Part shown: in pieces, positions 22,595 through 32,984 of the stretch
How the letters are laid out: the number at the start of each line of letters is the position of its first letter
Numbering within the stretch: the stretch's first letter is position 1
Assembly: GCA_946811695.1 (NCBI GenBank)
Contig: OX328125.1
Coordinates: 106,087,347-106,151,346 of the forward strand
DNA length: 64,000 nucleotides
Direction of reading: 5' to 3'
Source of the DNA: Gonocerus acuteangulatus
Taxonomy: Eukaryota > Arthropoda > Insecta > Hemiptera > Coreidae
Notes under the pieces: generated by a model
Seen by the model: only the letters and a program-made list of their open reading frames with translations
Database searches by the model: none
Told to the model about the DNA's origin: nothing
Made by a program: the position numbers and the translations under genes

Positions 22595-22640
22595 AGAGCG
22601 AGGTTTCCTCCCCACTGGAGGAGAGGAAAAACGCTAAAAT
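22595..22640 (-). mobile_element. Possible third HINE-like 5' end
   Basis: On the minus strand, TTTTAGCGTTTTTCCTC, then TCCTCCAGTGGGGAGGAAAC and CTCGCTC. This has the plan of the HINE-B start (AGCGCGGTTCC, palindrome, CCCGCT) with different bases. No matching 3' hairpin end was found, so it may be truncated. Confidence 0.35.
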
Positions 22641-22954
22641 CATGTCCACATATCAAGGTTAGAAGATGGACTCTAAGATGCTATTTGCTATAAATACATT
22701 ATGTACGCTGTGTAAAGCTAGCTAGGCGAGAGGTGTTCAAGGCTCTGGGACCGGGAAGCTGGCTGCTAAATTTAGAAAGGTTCGTCCCCCTGAGGTCATC
22801 GGAACATTGTAAACAACGAGTTCTCATCGGAAAATCCATAGCACAGATGTTCCGAAGGGGTCAGGGAACTCGATGGAATCATTTGGACTTATCAATTCTT
22901 CATTCGACTTCATGATTATTCGGAAATACCAGAATTACGATTTTTGGTAATTAA
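22641..22954. other. No recognisable feature
   Basis: Slightly more GC than its surroundings, with a short open frame at 22733-22915 that I do not recognise. Confidence 0.4.
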
Positions 22955-23165
22955 GGTGATGGTAAAGCAGCTAGGACGCCTGCTGACTATAACCTGGGAG
23001 GTGCTGGCTCGATTTCCGCTTGAGTAAGATTGACTTTTTTCAGCGAAGGGCTAACAGATAAGGATTCCTGCACCATCATGGCTCTGTAGAAAGATTGGAA
23101 CCCTATAGACCTCCCAGCGTTATTTGCCTAGGTTCAGATGCGCCGTAAACCAAAAAAAAAATCAG
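22955..23165 (+). mobile_element. tRNA-derived SINE (degenerate head)
   Basis: The head has GGTAAAGCAGCTAGGACGC (A-box position) and GGCTCGATTTCC (B-box-like). The 3' end is CAGATGCGCCGTAAAC plus an A run, the same tail as the SINEs at 4.4, 5.0 and 30.7 kb. Confidence 0.65.
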
Positions 23166-23211
23166 AATTATTTAGTTTTCATTACTTTAATAAAAAATGT
23201 GCGTTAACAGC

Positions 23212-23390
23212 ATTCCCCGTGGTCTATTGGCAAACGTATTAGATTCTCATGTGGGGAATGGGGGTTCGAGTCTCACCTGTAGCAAGGAATTTAGGATTCT
23301 TCTCATTTTAGGGCCCGTTGTGTAAATCCCCAGCTGCGCCATGGATGTCAGCGCTAATAGCACGTAAACAAAAAAAAATATATAAAAAAA
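23212..23390 (+). mobile_element. tRNA-derived SINE
   Basis: The tRNA-like head CCCCGTGGTCTATTGGCAAA, loop CTCATG, GGGGAATGGGGGTTCGAGTC (B box GGGTTCGAGTC) is followed by a body AAGGAATTTAGGATTCTTCT, a TCAGCGCTAATAGCACG-like core and GTAAAC plus an A run. It is arranged like the 30.7-kb SINE but with a different tRNA-like head. Confidence 0.7.
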
Positions 23391-23830
23391 AAAAAAATAG
23401 AAGCAATTTACGTGCGTAAAACTACAATAAATATAACATGTTCTGCTCTTATTTTAGGTATTGTTAACATTAATTTCTGAATGTTTATCATTAATGATAC
23501 TAAGCACTTATTTATTTCAGTTTTAATTAACTTCCCTTTATAATTAACACAGTTTTATTGTTATAAACAGGTTACCACCCTTTTCTAGCCATAGAGGGGA
23601 TCAAGGTAGAATTCCCCTCTATTTTGAAGTTATTGTTTATGGATATTCGGGTTTCTCAGAGATTTTATTATTAAGTAATCAGTTTATGTACTTAAAATAT
23701 ATTTTGTATGGGGAACGTTTTTTGCAAGGTAAAGTGATGTTCCCTAATTTTTGACCTCAAAACTGGTATAGCAATGGAATCAAATAGTCTTAGCCTAATT
23801 TAAGTCTTAGTTCCCATTTTGTGATAGACG

Positions 23831-24836
23831 GAGAGCTGGCAACGCACTTTTCATGAAGTGTTTTATGCACCCTGAAATTTTTCTATAATGTACCTCTCAG
23901 GTAGATAAGAAGGTAAATATGTGTTTCCTGGACATACCTTGGAACACCAGGTACTGCGCATAGGGGAAAGGTGCAAAACAATATTGCCTAAAAGTAGAGT
24001 TTTATTCAGAAGCCAACTATTATTAATGAAAAAAAATGGCAAATTAAGGCAATTTTCAAATTAATAATAAATAAGGCAGGCACTTTTAAGGGGGTTAAAA
24101 TGATAATAATAAACAAAAAACTAAGTACCTAGTTTTTATTTTTAATATTAAATGAAGTGCTTTATTCACGCTGCGATTTAAACAGCGTCTTCAATAAACA
24201 TATTTAAAAATAATTACAAAAGGGCAGACACATTTGTGGGGTTTAATTATCAGGAAACATGAAAAACATGATAGACTGCAATACACTGCGTGTAACCGTA
24301 AGAGTGCATGAGTCGACCCCGCAGTTTTGGTTGTTTTCTGTGCTCTCATTGGTTCTTGCTCACATGATCTTGTACAGCTGTTCCGGTTTTAATGGCAGCG
24401 CGAATAAAACTCTCATTTAATATTCGAATAAAAACAATTTTTTTTTTTTGTTTACGTGTTATACCCCTTAAAAGTGTCTGCCATATTTATTATTCATTGT
24501 AAAATTGTCTTAATTTTACATTAAAGATAGTTGGCTTCTAAATAAAGCTCTATGTTTGGGAAATATTTTTTTGTACCTTTCCCCTATGCGCAGTACCTGG
24601 TGTTCCAAGGTATGTCTAGGAAACACATATTTACCTTCTTATCTACACAAGAGGTACATTATAGCAAAATTTCAAGATGCATAAAACACTTCATGAAAAG
24701 TGCGTTGCTGGCTCTCGGACTAAGTACGCTAACAGCTGTCCTGTTCTCCTAGCAACACATGCTGCCTTGGCTTGCCTGCTCTCTAACCAAATAAAAATTC
24801 AAACCCCTCTAAAAATACTTAAACATTTTAATACAA
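23831..24836 (+). mobile_element. Foldback element D copy 1, joined to EP sequence
   Basis: Inverted arms of about 240 bp start GAGAGCTGGCAACGCACTTT at 23831 and end with the inverse at 24716. They share ATGAAGTGTTTTATGCA, GGTACATTATAG-type, CTATGCGCAGTACCTGGTGT and a TTTTATTCAGAAGCCAACTA-like segment. The middle includes a hairpin around GCTGCGATTTAAACAGC. 24717-24836 is the adjoining part of repeat EP (GTACGCTAACAGCTG, CCTTGGCTTGCCTGC). Frames on both strands over the right arm are not gene-like. Confidence 0.8.
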
Positions 24837-25857
24837 CTAACATTAATATTATTTTCTTGAATTATTTTTGGGATTCTTTTTCCTATTGTTTAACGACATT
24901 GTTCTGATTAGTTTTAAATATTTAACATTTCTATATTTCAATGGTTTAACTTTCTAAATCTTCATTAAATATTAATGCATGTTAATTTAAATTTCTCTTT
25001 GTTTATGTGACGAGCGCAATTTCAAAACCTCTCATTTTCCTTTTTTTTCTCAATTGGATATTCCATTTTTTTTTTTTTTTTTTGCATCGTTTGTAGCTGA
25101 AAGGAATGATTTTTTTTTAAATCTTTATTTTTTAGAAAAGTCAATTCAGGCAGAGAAACTTGGGCTCCTTGTGATGAGTTAACTAGCCATTCAGTGATTT
25201 GAAGCCCTGTAGCATAATTGACAACGCACCTGAGTGTAAAACAGAGGTTGAAATCTTGTTCTGGCGAGTCAATGTTTTCAACGAAAAAATATTTGATTAT
25301 ATTCTCACCTAAAGTAAGACAAGTGTTCTAGAACACATTTTTTTTTCTAATGAGCACTGCTTTTTTATCCATTTCAATATTTATTTTTAATTCGTTACGC
25401 GGCATTCTAAATAATATTTAAATGTTTAATATCCTTATGGATAATGTTTATTAGAAGCTATGTATATTATTATAAGTAGATGTATATTATTAGCCATATG
25501 GAAAGTAAGGGGTATTTGCTTGAAGTTTATGGTGAATAAAACTGGTGAAAAATCTACTTTTTCTATGAAATAATGAACTGAAAGGTTTTCGAGGTTGATA
25601 TAAAGTTCCAGGAAAATTTCTATTTTAGCTGTTGGACTGAAGTGTTTATACAGTTATATTTTAAAACAGCAAATCCAATAGGAAATATATGCTTTTTGTT
25701 ATGGTTACATATATCAGGACCTGACAGAGCAGTAGGCCCTTCAGGCAGCAGGCGCCATGACAGAAATAGCATTGTGTGCCCTCTCTGCCAAGGCTACGGG
25801 GTATAGTTCGGCCCATATAAATATTTTATTGGTTGATTATAAAGTAATAATAATAAT
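24837..25857. other. No recognisable feature
   Basis: AT-rich, with T runs at about 25062-25083 and 25110. About 25140-25310 is less AT-biased (GGCAGAGAAACTTGGGCTCC) but has no supported reading frame or repeat. Confidence 0.4.
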
Positions 25858-25946
25858 AATATTATGCAGGGATTCATTAGGTCTATTATTGGGTGATTCC
25901 TTTATATATTATACATTGATTCCTTAGGTATATTGTAGGGTGATTC

Positions 25947-25983
<37 letters not shown>

Positions 25984-26120
25984 TTACAGTGGTTCATTTT
26001 GTATATTATGCAGGGGTTCTTAAGGTATATTATAGGGTGATTCCTTTACATATTATTCAGTGATTCTTTAGGCATATTTTAGGGTGATTCCTTTATGTGT
26101 TATTCAATGATTCATTAGCC
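25858..26120. repeat. Degenerate minisatellite, about 4-5 units
   Basis: Repeated phrases ATTATGCAGGGATTCATTAG, GTATATTATAGGGTGATTCC and TTTATATATTATACATTGAT recur every 60-75 bp, with a short (TA)n run at 25951-25975. Confidence 0.75.
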
Positions 26121-26166
26121 ATACGCACACACGATGAATACACACACACTCTCTCTCTCACACACA

Positions 26167-26170
<4 letters not shown>

Positions 26171-26236
<66 letters not shown>

Positions 26237-26302
26237 AAGCTTAATAACGCCAAACCGTATTCCTGCAAATTTTGACCCAAAAAGAACATTCACGCTCTAC
26301 AT

Positions 26303-26366
<64 letters not shown>

Positions 26367-26548
26367 CGTTTGTCTGTTGGCTCTCGTGGTGCGTCAAAAA
26401 TTGACTTCTTAAAAATTTTAATGAAATTTGGCAGAAAAATACTTTTTATTTAAAGGTTAAGTTCGTTAACCAAATGAACCAGTCCACATAAACATGTTCT
26501 TTTTGGGGCGAAATTCGCAGGAATACGGTTTTGCGTTATTAAGCATCC
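26171..26548. mobile_element. Inverted-repeat element with two (TA)n tracts
   Basis: (TA)n runs lie at about 26171-26233 and 26307-26365. Between and after them an inverted pair is visible: TAATAACGCCAAACCGTATT with CCTGCAAATTTTG at 26240-26272, and its inverse CGCAGGAATACGG with TTTTGCGTTATTA at 26516-26541. GAAATTTGGCAGAAA then AAGTTCGTTAACCA at 26424-26472 echoes the HINE-B interior, so this is probably a diverged relative. Confidence 0.6.
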
Positions 26549-26559
26549 ATTCACACATT

Positions 26560-26756
26560 TTATAAGTAATTCGGCCTGAAAAAAATAATACTAATAATGA
26601 AACTATTTTTAAGGCTATAACTCTAACCTGAATGGTAGACCAATCTCATTCTAAGAAATCGGTCCTTAAATGGCGTATTTTCCGTTTAGGGTTTTCTGTT
26701 GTAGCCTAAGTTCATGCTTCGCTTTGACATTTAATTTTACATTTCCTGTGTTTACA

Positions 26757-26787
<31 letters not shown>

Positions 26788-26859
26788 AGAGTAAGACAAA
26801 ATATTAACTGTTACTCTTTTCAATGGGCTAAAAAAATGGGCTATGATTTGTTCTCAGTA
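26560..26859. other. T run and short inverted repeat
   Basis: A T run occupies 26757-26782. AAAAGAGTAA at 26786-26795 is the inverse of TTACTCTTTT at 26811-26820. No other feature. Confidence 0.5.
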
Positions 26860-27945
26860 AATATTGTGAGATTAAAGTTAACGCCGAAAAATGTAAGCAC
26901 GTCACATTCGCACTGCGGCGCAGTGAGTGCCCATCTGTTACCCTAAACGAATCCCTCATTCCCAAATCCGATGTTGCTCGATACCTAGGATTCCACCTCG
27001 ACAAGAGACTTACTTGGAACACACACACAAAAACAAAACGACAAGAACTAAACAGACGCTACGGCCTACTTAGACGACTAATAGGTCCCAAATCAAAACT
27101 CAGTACTGAAAACAAACTAACAATCTACAAAACGATTATTAAACCGATTTGGACATACGGCATTGAACTATGGGGTACAGCAAAACCTTCTAACATCCAA
27201 ACCTTCCAGTCCTAAGTCCTTCGCCGGATCCTTAATGCTCCCTTCTACGTCAACAATAATATCATCCACCGAGATCTCGAAATTCCCTTTGTCGCTGAAT
27301 TAGCTAAAACCCGCTTCTCCACTTTTCATTCCAAGCTATCCTTTCATCCCAATCCCCTTGCCCAATCCCTTTCCACAGATGCGATCCCTTCCAATCCCCC
27401 GAGACGACTGAAAAGAAAGTGGCCTAGGGACCAACTGTAACACTTAAAAAGTCCGATTCGCAGGAACTGCGTCATCTTAGCGCGGTTCCGTTCTGATCTC
27501 TAGTGTTTATGAAGGCATAGAATAGAAACAGTTATTACTTTGTTTAGATCAATAGCGAAACACCTATCCAAATGAAATTTCAAACAAACCAGTCTTCAAA
27601 GGTCTTGATTTACAATCTTACCTGTATGGGTCAGCTATCCCATAAGTCGGGCAGAAAGGCCTCCGCTCTAAGGCATTTGGAAAGCCTTTGGATCTCTCTC
27701 TTTGAACGCTACATTTTTAACAATAAATTGATCTTCTTATTTTACTTAATCTGTTTTATTGTCAAATACATTATCCGACTATAAGCAATTTAAAAATAAC
27801 AAGGAATAAAACAGTCAAAAAGAACCGCTCGAATAAACGAAATCAATTACTTTAACTGTGATGTATGCAGCGTTATTTGTGGAGTTCTCGATTTCGTAGA
27901 AGGTAGAAAAATAATGTCTCTCCACTGTTTTTCAAAGTATTTATT

Positions 27946-27995
27946 CGCAAAAGCTTTTCGAGAACATGGTTCTCATCGTCAGTGCATTACCTCAC
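27946..27995 (-). ncRNA. Hammerhead-ribozyme-like motif, inverted PLE pair, left
   Basis: On the minus strand: GCA, core CTGACGA, extra T, stem II GAGAAC/GTTCTC with a CAT loop, GAA, self-complementary AAGCTT, T at the cleavage position, TGC. Stem I is GCA/TGC. All core positions match CUGANGA..GAA. Confidence 0.65.
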
Positions 27996-28040
27996 ACCTG
28001 TTCGGAGAGGCGGTTAGCAGTAATACCGGTGGAGTAATAG

Positions 28041-28083
28041 ATGCACTGACGATGAGAACCATGTTCTCGAAAAGCTTTTGCTA
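28041..28083 (+). ncRNA. Hammerhead-ribozyme-like motif, inverted PLE pair, right
   Basis: Plus-strand copy of the motif at 27.95 kb with an identical core and stems: GCA, CTGACGA 28046-28052, GAGAAC/GTTCTC, GAA, AAGCTT, T, TGC. Stem I, II and III sequences differ from those at 2.3 and 45.8 kb but the pairing is kept. Confidence 0.65.
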
Positions 28084-29100
28084 ATAAATACTTTGAAAAA
28101 CAGTGGAGAGACATTATTTTTCTACCTTCTACAATTACTTTAAAGTTTTAAGCACTTATTTCTCCGATTGACATCGCCTAATTAAAACTTTCTTTAGAAC
28201 CTTTTTTGTAGAGAATTTAGTAAGCTTTCGAATGGTAACCTTCTGCTTCCCAAGATTGTCAACGGTTTTCGAGATACTAACGAAAGTATACAAAGTTACC
28301 AAAACTTTTCTTGTCTGTTAATAAAATATTTTATTCTAACCCTTACTTTACTCCAAACATAACCAAAATTTCAACATATTAGTGTTGATGAAATTCAAAC
28401 ATGCAGAAAATGTTTCAACTGAATCCCATAATTCTAAGTACCAAAATTAAAGACAAAAAGAACAGTTCGAATAAGCGAAATCAATTACTTTAAAAGTTTA
28501 AGCACTTTTTTCTCCGATTGACATCGCCTAATCAAAACTTTCATTAGAACCTTTTTTTTGTAGAGCATTTAGTAAGCTTTCTAATGGTAATCTTACGTTT
28601 CGCATGATTCTCAACCTTTTTCGAAATATTAAGGAAAGTATACAAAGTTACCAACATTTTTTATGTCTGTGAATAAAATATTTTATTCTAACCCTTCCTT
28701 AACTCCAAATGTAACAAAAATTTCAACATATTAGTTTTAATGAAAGTAGAACATGCAGAAAATGTTTCAACTGAATCCCATGATTCTAAGTACCCAAACC
28801 AAAAACGGTATTCAAAAATTTTTTTTCCAATTTTCTCGAAAACGGTTAAAGCTATCGCCTTGAAAATGGTTTCATTCGTTTTCTTAGCCCAAGAAGCCTA
28901 CAAAACGGAGTACTTACAAGCTTATGAACTCAAAAACGTAAGCGTTACGGTTTTGTTTGCGCGAATTTCGCCCCAAACGCCATCTTCCAGTGGGCAGATT
29001 CTGCTGGTTAACGAACTTGACCTTTCATATTGGAAGACGGATTTTTGTACCAAATTTCATCACAATCGGACCATTAGGGATGCCAGAAATGAGCGAACAG

Positions 29101-29149
<49 letters not shown>

Positions 29150-29470
29150 AATAAATATATACATATATTTCTATATATACAAATTTGAACCACCGTTATT
29201 TTCGGTCTGTAGGGGTTCTGAAACGCGAAATGTTTTAGCCGGCTCTTCCGGATTGTTTCATTGTATCAACCCTATAAGCGGGGTTCCTCCCTATGGGGGA
29301 GGGAGGAACAGCGCTAAAACATTATTCATTCCTTAGGGAGTGACAGCAATGGCTGCCTTCTCCCCTCTGTTCTTCCTTGTGTATAGCTATGTATGAGATA
29401 TTTATTTACTTATTGTATTTATTTATACAGATTGTAAATATTCAATAAAAAAAAAAAAAATATTGTGAGA

Positions 29471-29828
29471 ATGCTAGATTTGTTGATAATTATAAATCAT
29501 GTTTTAAACGAATTAATTATTAGTGTCTTTATTCAATAAAATGTACCTACGATACTGATTTATACTAAAATTGATCACCTGCTGAGCTGATGGCAAGGCG
29601 ATCAGTGGCCCTAGAGTTGAATATGCTAGAAGAGACCTAGTATTTGCCAGTACTATGAACCCTAGTTTCGCTTCCTGATATTAGTGACAGTGATGGACTG
29701 CCAGCTGTCTCCGCCTCTCACTCACTCTCTTATTTCTAGACAATCTTCTTCGACCTGGGTCAATGACAGCGTCTAGTTCGTTCTTTCTTTTAGTACATGA
29801 CGTCACAGAGTGTTGCGTGGAGGGGAAA
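29471..29828. other. No recognisable feature
   Basis: Contains 29570-29820, less AT-rich than its surroundings, with no open frame of note and no repeat relation found within the window. Confidence 0.4.
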
Positions 29829-30202
29829 AAAGTCCGACTCGCAGGAACTGCGTCATCTTAGCGCACATCTACACTTGAATCCCATGATTCTAAGTACCCA
29901 AACCAAAAACGGTATTTAAAAATTATTTTCCAATTTTCTCGAAAACGGTTAAAGCTATCGCCTTGAAAATGGCTTCATTCGTTTTCCTAGCCCAAGAAGC
30001 CTATAAAAAGAGTACTTACAAGTTTATGAACTTAAAAACGTAAGCGTTACGATTTTTTCTGCGCGAATTTCGCCCCAAACTCCATCTTCCAGTGGGCGGA
30101 TTTTGCTCGTTAACGAACTTGACCTTTCATATTGGACGACTGATTTTTGTACCAAATGTCATCAAAATCGGACCATTCGTCTTCGACCTAGAGAGCGAAC
30201 AG

Positions 30203-30295
<93 letters not shown>

Positions 30296-30430
30296 AATTT
30301 GAACCACTGTTATTTTCGGTCTCTAGGGGTTCTGAAACGCGAAATTTTCTTGTCGGCACTTCCGGATTGTTTCATTGTATCAACCTTATAAGCGGGGTTC
30401 CTCCCTATGGGGGAGGGAGGAACCGCGCTA
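29829..30430 (-). mobile_element. HINE-B copy 3 (internally deleted, about 0.6 kb)
   Basis: Both ends are present: AGTCCGACTCGCAGGAACTG with TTAGCGC at the left, and GGGAGGAACCGCGCT at the right. After the 3' hairpin the sequence jumps to interior landmark TTGAATCCCATGATTCTAAG, so roughly 1 kb of the usual interior is missing. (TA)n lies at about 30207-30293. Shows that the ends and TA tract are retained when the interior is lost. Confidence 0.8.
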
Positions 30431-30683
30431 AAACTAACAGAAGATGTTCAATCGCGTATGAACTAATACCTTTTTTTCTACCTATTTCTGATAGCAATGC
30501 ACTTTGTTGTTGACCCGTTCTCACCATTTAAAAATTACACAGTTATTTGTGAAACATACGACAATTATTTATTGTTGGAAAACCCCAGGAAGACATTTTT
30601 TGGCCAAAAAGTGATATAAAGTGGTGGATTTACGTTGAAAAGATATGAGGCGTCTAGAATCAAAACAAGACACATCACTACTA

Positions 30684-30873
30684 TTTTTTTTTTTTTTTTT
30701 TTTTTTTTACGGCGCATCGACAAATCTTTGGCCATTAGCGCCGACATCCAGGGTGCAGCCAGGGTTCTTCTCAGCGAGCCCTGAGATGAGAAAATTCTTG
30801 TCGGCGGTGGGGATCGAACCCACCATCTCCCGCTTATGAATCTAGCGCGCTAGCCACTAGACCACGGGAGACG
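30684..30873 (-). mobile_element. tRNA-derived SINE with CAT-anticodon head
   Basis: On the minus strand, a clear tRNA-like head: CTCCCGTGGTCTAGTGGCTA (A box), an anticodon-loop-like TTCATAA (CAT), then GATGGTGGGTTCGATCCCC (B box) and ACCGCCGAC. The body follows (CAAGAATTTTCTCATCTCAG, CTGGATGTCGGCGCTAATGG) and the shared tail GATTTGTCGATGCGCCGTAA, then an A run of about 25. It is fused to a SINE body, so it is not a functional tRNA gene. Confidence 0.85.
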
Positions 30874-31523
30874 ATTTTGAGATAACAATTGATTTTAAAA
30901 GTTCAAAATGTCCTCTATATACTGTTAAAGAAAAGAATTTTCAAAACTCAACAGATCATGCTGTTTTTAAAAGCTGAAGTGAAAAGTTGGCTTCAAAATA
31001 AGACATATATCAAACGCATTTTAGAACTAAGTAAGACACATTAAGAATAAAAATTCCTTCAAAATAGATAATATAACAGAAAAACTTCTCAAATTCCTCG
31101 AAAACATTCTTCTGTGACACTTACAACTTTAAAGAAAATTATACAAGTGTATCATTTTAAACATAAGACTTGTTCAGTTTTTGGTGTTTCCTGAACAAAT
31201 TGGTTTCAATGATTTGTCTTGTTTTGATTCTACACGCCTCATATTTGCAATGAAACTTAATTAACCTAAGTTTATTCGAGGAAGAACGAAAGCCCCCCTA
31301 TAAATTTCATCGGCGTTTTCGGCCGGATTTGTACACAGATTAAAAAGAAATTGTCAATTATTATTAGGTATTTTTACAAACTGAATCTGATTCCAAATTC
31401 CGTTTCACACCAATCACGTGAGCTCTAAGAGTATTTGAAGGTCAAATTTCATATGAAATCGTTTACGAAAAAATAAATAGAGCTTCCGTGGTTTTGAGGG
31501 TCGCTGTATTCGAATCCGGAGAG
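30874..31523. other. No recognisable feature
   Basis: AT-rich; no gene or repeat relation supported. GTTTTGATTCTA(C/G)ACGCCTCATAT at about 31220-31243 is the inverse of ATATGAGGCGTCTAGAATCA at 30644-30663, so an inverted pair may bracket the SINE, defining a larger element at about 30644-31243. Confidence 0.45.
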
Positions 31524-31581
31524 TGTTTCGCCCCTTCGGCACAAAATCAGGGTAATTTCAAGGAAAAATATGTCTATTTTG

Positions 31582-31620
<39 letters not shown>

Positions 31621-31700
31621 ACTGCAGATTCATTTCTTGCAAAATAATCATATTTGTTCTGGAAATTACCCTGTTTTTGCGCGGATGTGCTGAAACAGAC
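31524..31700. repeat. Inverted repeat with central poly-A run
   Basis: TGTTTCGCCCCTTCGGCACA, then CAGGGTAATTTC on the left returns inverted as GAAATTACCCTG and TGTGCTGAAACA. A 38-base A run sits near the centre at about 31581-31618. A small foldback element that gained an A run. Confidence 0.65.
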
Positions 31701-31729
31701 CTCGGATTTATGTCGAAATATATATGTAT

Positions 31730-31777
31730 AGCGTCTTTGGAAATCACCACTTTTTGTATGTTTGTGTGCCTGTGTTA
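31730..31777. repeat. Unoccupied target site of HINE-A copy 1
   Basis: GTCTTTGGAAATCACCAC, TTTTT, then GTGTGCCTGTGTTATTAT matches the two sides of HINE-A copy 1 (GTCTTTGGAGAGTACCACC at 59-77 and GTGTGCCTGTGTTATTAT at 1193-1210), but here uninterrupted. Confidence 0.75.
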
Positions 31778-31891
31778 TTATTTCCTGCCGAGTTATTCTA
31801 GTGAGTAACTAAACATTAAAATCCATCTCGTATGAAACATCATTTTTTTCCTTATAAGGGCAAATTTTAAAAATAAACTGGAATGCGTTGC

Positions 31892-32979
31892 ACAGTGGTA
31901 TTTTTAACTGATCTAGCTGGACAAAACTCCAAAAATTCATGAAAACAAATCCCTAATTGGACCTTGCAGTATTTTCTTAGATAGTATATAGATTACAAAA
32001 CAAGAATAAGTTGGCTCAAATACGTCAAAACTTATAAATCATTCTTGGTCAAGTAACGGTTCATTCAACAAATTAATCATTTCACCTGGGAAGGAAGGAA
32101 ACCCTTCCTTATGTCGTTGAATTTCTGCATTCATACTAGAAATATACGGATCGCTCGAGTATAGTAAATACAGAAATACATCTTCAATATCCGATAGCTC
32201 CCCCCCCCCCCCACTACTGGCAGATATACATAAATCTTCTTCTACATCTGATTGTGTATCCTAATCCTAACTTGTATCAAGCTATTCACCAACACGTTTT
32301 TCTCTCAACACTTTTTGTTCGGTTTCCTGTTTCTCCCTTATCACGTAAATGTCTTAAGAATTTTTTTTTTTTTTTTTTTTTAATTTTTCCTTCTCTTCTG
32401 GCAAACCAAATTGTTGGTGTACATTTTTTTATACCTTCCTGTTTTTTGTGTGGAAAAAAATTCCCTTTTCGATATCAGCATTTTTTTCAAAAAATCAGTT
32501 ATCATTATTGAATTGGCAGATTCTGGCAGCTAATTCTTGCTTTCCCAAGTCAATACTTAATTAACAAATAAGGAAAAATTAGAACTAGACCGGACGAGGC
32601 CGGACAGCAAAAGATATGTCTCATAATAACGTACCAATAAGGGTATTACAAATCGCATCAGGTAAAGCAAACATTAATGGTAACTTATTGTGATAAATAA
32701 TGAAAGAAGGTCATCCATACCTTTCTGAAACCTGGAATAAATTTGTAGTACTGACAAAGCAGTTTCTAAACTGCAGTATTCGTCTATAGATGGAGTAATG
32801 AACTTTGTGGTAAGACATCCTAATATAAACAAGCCGTATCCCTAAGTTTTGACGTATTTGAGCCAACTTATTCTTGTTTTGTAATCTATATACTATCTAA
32901 GAAAATACTGCAAGGTCCAATTAGGGATTTGTTTTCATGAATTTTTGGAGTTTTGTCCAGCTAGATCAGTTAAAAATTT
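31892..32979 (+). mobile_element. TIR element F, copy 1
   Basis: Starts CACAGTGGTATTTTTAACTG, ATCTAGCTGGAC and ends with the inverse, with terminal inverted repeats of about 145 bp. The right end is shortened (stops at AGTTAAAAA). It includes C-rich (32201-32212) and T-rich (32360-32381) tracts. Short frames such as 32254-32511 include homopolymer stretches and are not supported. Confidence 0.75.
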
Positions 32980-32984
32980 GCACA

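Larger units (their letters stand above)
27856..28131. mobile_element. PLE-derived inverted insertion with 12-bp target duplication
   Basis: Direct repeats CAATTACTTTAA at 27844-27855 and 28132-28143 flank a 276-bp insert within HINE-B copy 2. The insert is a head-to-head pair: GTAGAAGGTAGAAAAATAAT at the left returns inverted at the right end (TTTTTCTACCTTCTA), with the hammerhead-like motif in each arm and about 45 bp of unique sequence between. Inverted terminal repeats after complex integration are known in Penelope-like elements. Confidence 0.75.
27450..29316 (-). mobile_element. HINE-B copy 2, inserted in a LINE 3' UTR
   Basis: GTCCGATTCGCAGGAACTGC and AGCGCGGTTCC at the left, GGGAGGAACAGCGCT at the right; (TA)n at about 29105-29142. 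It is longer than copy 1 because an interior segment of about 350 bp occurs twice (GATTGACATCGCCTAAT and TTTAGTAAGCTTTC recur near 28160 and 28515) and because it carries a 276-bp PLE insertion. The intact LINE at 18.93-19.36 kb gives the empty site: CACTT-AAAAA-CATTATTC. Confidence 0.8.
26872..29460 (+). pseudogene. 5'-truncated Jockey-like LINE, split by HINE-B copy 2
   Basis: 26878-27440 encodes the C-terminal part of a Jockey-like reverse transcriptase: VNAEKCKHVTFALRR, VARYLGFHLDKRLTWN, ELNRRYGLLRRLIG, LTIYKTIIKPIWTYGIELWG, then IQTFQS, an in-frame TAA at 27214-27216, and VLRRILNAPFYV to KRKWPRDQL. The 3' UTR is interrupted by HINE-B (27450-29316) and continues at 29317-29460 to a poly-A tail. 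The target duplication TATTGTGAGA is at 26862-26871 and 29461-29470 (two more flanking A residues are ambiguous). It is a dead element, with a premature stop and no 5' part. Confidence 0.88.

Noticed and set aside
30799..30873. Functional tRNA-Met gene
   Set aside because: The acceptor stem is imperfect and the sequence continues into a SINE body with the shared tail; treated as SINE head.
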